Source: Lachnospiraceae bacterium UBA7060 (lineage in GTDB: Bacteria; Bacillota; Clostridia; Lachnospirales; Lachnospiraceae). From it: a stretch of 31,746 nt of DNA. Location: contig DLAA01000036.1 of the NCBI GenBank assembly GCA_002493835.1, forward strand, positions 1-31,746, given 5' to 3'. This document shows positions 31,157 through 31,746 of this stretch, in pieces. How positions within the stretch are numbered: position 1 is the stretch's first letter; every line of letters begins with the position of its first letter. A program made the position numbers and the translations under genes. The notes under the pieces were generated by a model, which worked only from the letters and a program-made list of their open reading frames with translations, was not told the origin of the DNA and made no database searches.

Positions 31157-31260
31157 CAAACCGGCATTTAGCTATTATTCAACTCACTTCAAATTTGATT
31201 TAAACACCTGTTGAATCATTCAAAAATAGCATAATTTGAGAAACGATCTTATTTTTTTCT

Positions 31261-31282
31261 TTAATTTACAGATTTATCTGTA
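31261..31282. promoter_or_regulatory. Distal repressor operator O2
   Basis: TACAGAT-TT-ATCTGTA (31267-31282) is a perfect 7+7 palindrome, preceded by TTAATT as at O1. It is 100 bp downstream of the repressor stop and far from the early promoter, so it may serve transposition control or a second transcript. Confidence 0.7.
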
Positions 31283-31283
31283 T

Positions 31284-31446
31284 ATTTCGGAACTACTTCA
31301 CCTACCATAAAGATAGGTAGATTTGTAAAAAGCTATAACCAAGTAGGTAGTTCCGAAATAATTCCCTCTTTACAGATTTTTCTTGTAACCATGCCGGATT
31401 CCGATTTCGGAACTAATTTCTCCATTTTGAAAAATAGTTCCGAAAT
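31284..31446. repeat. Four copies of ATTTCGGAACTA in two inverted pairs
   Basis: Copies lie at 284-295 (+), 348-359 (-), 404-415 (+) and 435-446 (-) of the 31 kb block; all four match over 12 bases. Successive centres are 64, 56 and 31 bp apart, close to multiples of a helical turn for the two inverted pairs. The first pair also encloses a CTACC/GGTAG hairpin (303-320). They can be protein sites or RNA stems. Confidence 0.85.
31370..31388. promoter_or_regulatory. Imperfect repressor-like operator O3
   Basis: TTTACAGATTTTTCTTGTAA repeats the TTTACAGATTT half-site of O2 with an imperfect second half (TTGTA). It lies between the two inverted pairs of the 12-bp motif. Confidence 0.5.
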
Positions 31447-31553
31447 ATTTTGCTACACTCTTGTCCGCTCGTTCAACAGATGTTCACAAAAAGTTAAAAA
31501 TGGCGGTTTTACGGCATTTTCTACGTTTCAATAGTTGAACGGTCTTTAAACGC

Positions 31554-31578
31554 AAAAAAAGCAGGCCTTTTCACCTGC
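31554..31578 (-). terminator. Rho-independent terminator facing inward from the attL end
   Basis: GCAGG (561-565) pairs with CCTGC (574-578) and, in the leftward direction, is followed by seven T. It would stop transcription entering the phage from DNA beyond attL, insulating the repressor and transposition region. Confidence 0.8.
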
Positions 31579-31605
31579 TAAAATCGCTTAATTTTCCTCT
31601 TCACC

Positions 31606-31722
31606 AAGAATGACAATTTTTTACTGTTCACTCTCGTTTTTCGTTGTGTTTTCGGGGTTTTTCAGCTTTTTTTGGATTTTTTCACTTTTTTACATTTTTG
31701 TCATTCTTAATGAAGATTTACA
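31606..31722 (-). other. attL-type end of the transposable phage (L1 and L2 sites)
   Basis: The - strand from 31722 reads TGTAA, nine bases, then AAGAATGACAAAAA (31708-31695, site L1). A second site, AAGAATGACAATTTT at 31606-31620, is in opposite orientation and identical to R1 at 382. L1 starts 14 bp inside the end, exactly as R1 does; L2 is about 102-116 bp inside, similar to Mu L2. Confidence 0.75.
31637..31699. other. Phased T-tracts between the L1 and L2 sites (curved DNA)
   Basis: Seven runs of 4-7 T have centres near 639, 650, 660, 670, 679, 688 and 697 of the 31 kb block, a mean period just under 10 bp. Such phasing predicts strong static curvature. Confidence 0.75.
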
Positions 31723-31746
31723 ATTCGCTGTTCATTTGTTCTTTGG
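31723..31746. other. 24 bp of flanking DNA beyond attL
   Basis: These bases lie outside the inferred terminus. The first five, ATTCG, do not match ACACC beside the other end. Confidence 0.5.

Larger units (their letters stand above)
31157..31721. other. Non-coding regulatory region between repressor and attL
   Basis: No gene was found. It holds a degenerate hairpin near 31171-31230 (GCTATT and ATTCAAC pairing with GTTGAAT and AATAGC), two repressor-like palindromes, four 12-bp motif copies, an inverted CGTTCAAC pair (31470-31477 and 31534-31541), a terminator and the end sites. These are listed separately. Confidence 0.7.

Noticed and set aside
1..31746. CRISPR array, tRNA or rRNA genes, tyrosine or serine integrase, diversity-generating retroelement
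   Set aside because: None was recognised. The only recombinase is the DDE transposase and the tail repeats are not a template/variable repeat pair.

Overview
The window is an almost complete Mu-like (transposable, DDE-transposase) prophage or phage genome from a low-to-medium GC Gram-positive bacterium, most likely a gut Clostridia/Lachnospiraceae-type host. The host guess rests on strong AGGAGG ribosome sites, occasional TTG/GTG starts, a Firmicute siphovirus-type tail and a DUF6809-like gene in the flank; it is inference. The two phage ends can be placed from the sequence. Each begins TGTAA, then 9 bases, then AAGAATGACA reading inward: position 368 on the + strand and position 31722 on the - strand. 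This gives an element of about 31.36 kb with 367 bp of flank on the left and 24 bp on the right. The flanks next to the two ends (ACACC and ATTCG) do not form the 5-bp target duplication expected of a single Mu insertion.

Layout, following transcription from right to left. The attL end (31590-31722) carries inverted end sites, a run of phased T-tracts and an outward-facing terminator. Next come about 300 bp of non-coding DNA with four copies of a 12-bp motif and two repressor-operator-like palindromes, then the rightward XRE repressor (30758-31156). A strong leftward early promoter overlaps a matching operator (30671-30719). The early region (30554-23410, - strand) holds a tiny membrane peptide, an oppositely oriented two-ORF cassette, zinc-ribbon-like and unknown small proteins, a Tad2-like (DUF2829) anti-Thoeris candidate, a Ner-like HTH protein, the MuA transposase and MuB ATPase, Gam, GemA and a Mor-type activator.

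The late region (23280-476, - strand) begins with a lysis module: a holin-like protein, a three-domain lysin and a membrane/coiled-coil protein. Packaging and head genes follow: two small wHTH-like proteins, a DUF3486 small terminase, an HTH protein, TerL, an SPP1-like portal, a MuF protein with a C-terminal zincin-like domain, a Cys-rich small protein, a GP20-like scaffold and the major capsid protein. The tail is of long non-contractile Gram-positive siphovirus type, with connector and completion proteins, a tube, G/GT chaperones expressed through a -1 frameshift, a tape measure, a Dit, a tail protein with five 32-residue repeats, and three AT-rich tip/receptor-binding candidates.

The genome is thus a hybrid: Mu-type transposition and regulation joined to a Firmicute siphovirus tail. 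The most unusual features are the repeat and operator architecture at attL, a predicted multi-branch RNA between terL and the portal gene that includes the terL stop codon, the MuF-zincin fusion, the Tad2-like gene, and an opposite-strand small-gene cassette inside the early operon leader.
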